Below, one piece after another: positions 37,921 to 38,856 of a stretch of 38,856 nt of DNA (position 1 is the first letter of the stretch; the number at the start of each line of letters is the position of its first letter). Both the position numbers and the translations under genes were made by a program. Source of the stretch: Trichodesmium erythraeum GBRTRLIN201 (GTDB lineage Bacteria; Cyanobacteriota; Cyanobacteriia; Cyanobacteriales; Microcoleaceae). The notes beneath the pieces were generated by a model. It did no database searches. It was not told the origin of the DNA and worked only from the letters and a program-made list of their open reading frames with translations. The DNA is taken from assembly GCA_018457135.1 (NCBI GenBank), contig JAGGDU010000083.1:1-38856 (forward strand), in the 5' to 3' direction.

Positions 37921-38640
37921 ATGTCAACACAACCTGATATTCATCTTTACACAGCATCCACCATGAATGGTTGGAAGCCTTTAATTTTTCTTGAAGAAGC
38001 AGAAGTCGAATACAACCTAACACCCATCGACTTTAGCAAAAAGGATCAGAAATCTGAGTGGTATATGAAGCTTAACCCCAATGGACGCATCCCAACTATC
38101 GTAGATCTTAGCAATGATAATTTTGTCGTCTTCGAGTCTGGTGCAATTCTTTGGTATCTAGCGGAAAAGTACGGAAAATTCCTTCCCAAAGAAGAAAAAT
38201 CCCGCTCCCAAGCACTTCAGTGGTTAATGTTTCAGATGGGTGGTGTTGGCCCAATGATGGGTCAGGCTATGTACTTCCAAAGGATTGCTGAACCTCAAGG
38301 ACATCATGAAGAATTTTCAATCAAGCGATATGTCCAAGAGTCACGTAGACTACTCGAAGTTTTAGATAAGCAACTTGAAGGTAAAACCTACTTGCTTGGA
38401 GATGAGTTTAGCATTGCAGATATAGCTACTTATCCTTGGGCACGCTCCTACTACTGGGCTAAAGTATCAGTAGATGGACTAGAAAATCTTCAAGCTTGGT
38501 TTGAATGTATTGACAACAGACCTAGAACTCAACGGGCACTTGAAATCCCTAAACCATTTCCTGCATTTTTTGGTAAGGGGGATGTCGCGACTGCGGAAAG
38601 TGCTAATGCTGATCGCTTTAAAACTGATGTCAAATCTTAG
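37921..38640 (+). CDS. Glutathione S-transferase family protein (Ure2p/YfcG-like)
   Basis: The 239-aa protein has an N-terminal thioredoxin-like domain (YTASTMNGWKPLIFLEEAEVE, then NPNGRIPTIVD and the glutathione gamma-Glu-binding FESGAILWYLAEKYG). The C-terminal all-helical domain (about 92-210) includes YLLGDEFSIADIATYPWARSY, the conserved N-capping box. The T-x-N-G-W-K start is typical of nu-class/YfcG-like members with disulfide reductase or peroxidase activity. It is cytosolic, full length and preceded by a strong ribosome site. The surroundings are decayed mobile DNA, so there is no operon context. The physiological substrate is unknown. Confidence 0.93.
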   Translation: MSTQPDIHLYTASTMNGWKPLIFLEEAEVEYNLTPIDFSKKDQKSEWYMKLNPNGRIPTIVDLSNDNFVVFESGAILWYLAEKYGKFLPKEEKSRSQALQWLMFQMGGVGPMMGQAMYFQRIAEPQGHHEEFSIKRYVQESRRLLEVLDKQLEGKTYLLGDEFSIADIATYPWARSYYWAKVSVDGLENLQAWFECIDNRPRTQRALEIPKPFPAFFGKGDVATAESANADRFKTDVKS

Positions 38641-38856
38641 TAAGTTAAGTAAATATGTATTGAAATTCTCAGCTATCTAACTAAATCTAAATCCATTTAA
38701 CTCACAACCCAGGTAAAAAAAGAGTTATAGCAATCGAACAAAAGCTTAGGACACTCTCTCTATTCCGGATTTGGAATATAACCGAAATTAATGTCTTAAC
38801 CTATACTGTGCGACTCGTTGGTCACTAAAACCAGGAAACTGTGTATAAATGACCAT
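38641..38856. other. Right edge spacer
   Basis: No gene or terminator with a clear stem is recognised before the window ends. Confidence 0.4.

Overview
The window looks like chromosome from a filamentous, AT-rich marine-type cyanobacterium. The HIP1 octamer GCGATCGC recurs throughout, and there are cyanobacteria-typical genes (a DUF4327 protein, nicotinamidase of the NIC1 type, TPP-riboswitch thiC, tgt, cobS, IS701/IS4/IS630 remnants, Uma2 and WD40-TPR debris). Low coding density, long AT-rich spacers and many decayed mobile elements resemble Trichodesmium/Okeania-like genomes; this placement is inference from style, not from a marker gene.

Layout. 1-5.2 kb: a broken WD40-TPR gene, two unrecognised minus-strand genes (one with two C-terminal membrane helices), a 114-bp tandem duplication, a dead Uma2 nuclease gene and dispersed repeats. 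5.3-19.3 kb: mostly housekeeping genes separated by long spacers: a HAD phosphatase/mutase, riboswitch-thiC, a DUF4327 protein, pyrE, a group II intron maturase remnant, a small exported protein, tRNA-Arg(CCG), a protein with three ChW-like repeats, cobS, an unknown 148-aa protein, and tgt.

19.3-32.1 kb is the most interesting part. Seven minus-strand genes (betaine-type N-methyltransferase, NADAR protein, MDR oxidoreductase, MurL-like PP-loop enzyme, GBBH/TauD-type dioxygenase, NIC1-like nicotinamidase, SDR) lie beside nadA. They sit between a partial copy of nadB (19.8-20.6 kb) and the complete-length nadB (30.2-31.9 kb). The two nadB copies share about 810 bp that is almost identical, including the same in-frame TAG codon, 11,074 bp apart in direct orientation. 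Enzymes that would N-methylate, hydroxylate, activate/epimerise and oxidise a small amino-acid-like molecule are grouped with four NAD-metabolism functions. This is a candidate for an undescribed small-molecule (perhaps betaine) locus.

32.1-37.9 kb is a graveyard of transposases from at least four families (IS701, IS630, IS4, IS5-like), all broken by stops and frameshifts. The window closes with an intact glutathione S-transferase gene at 37.9-38.6 kb.
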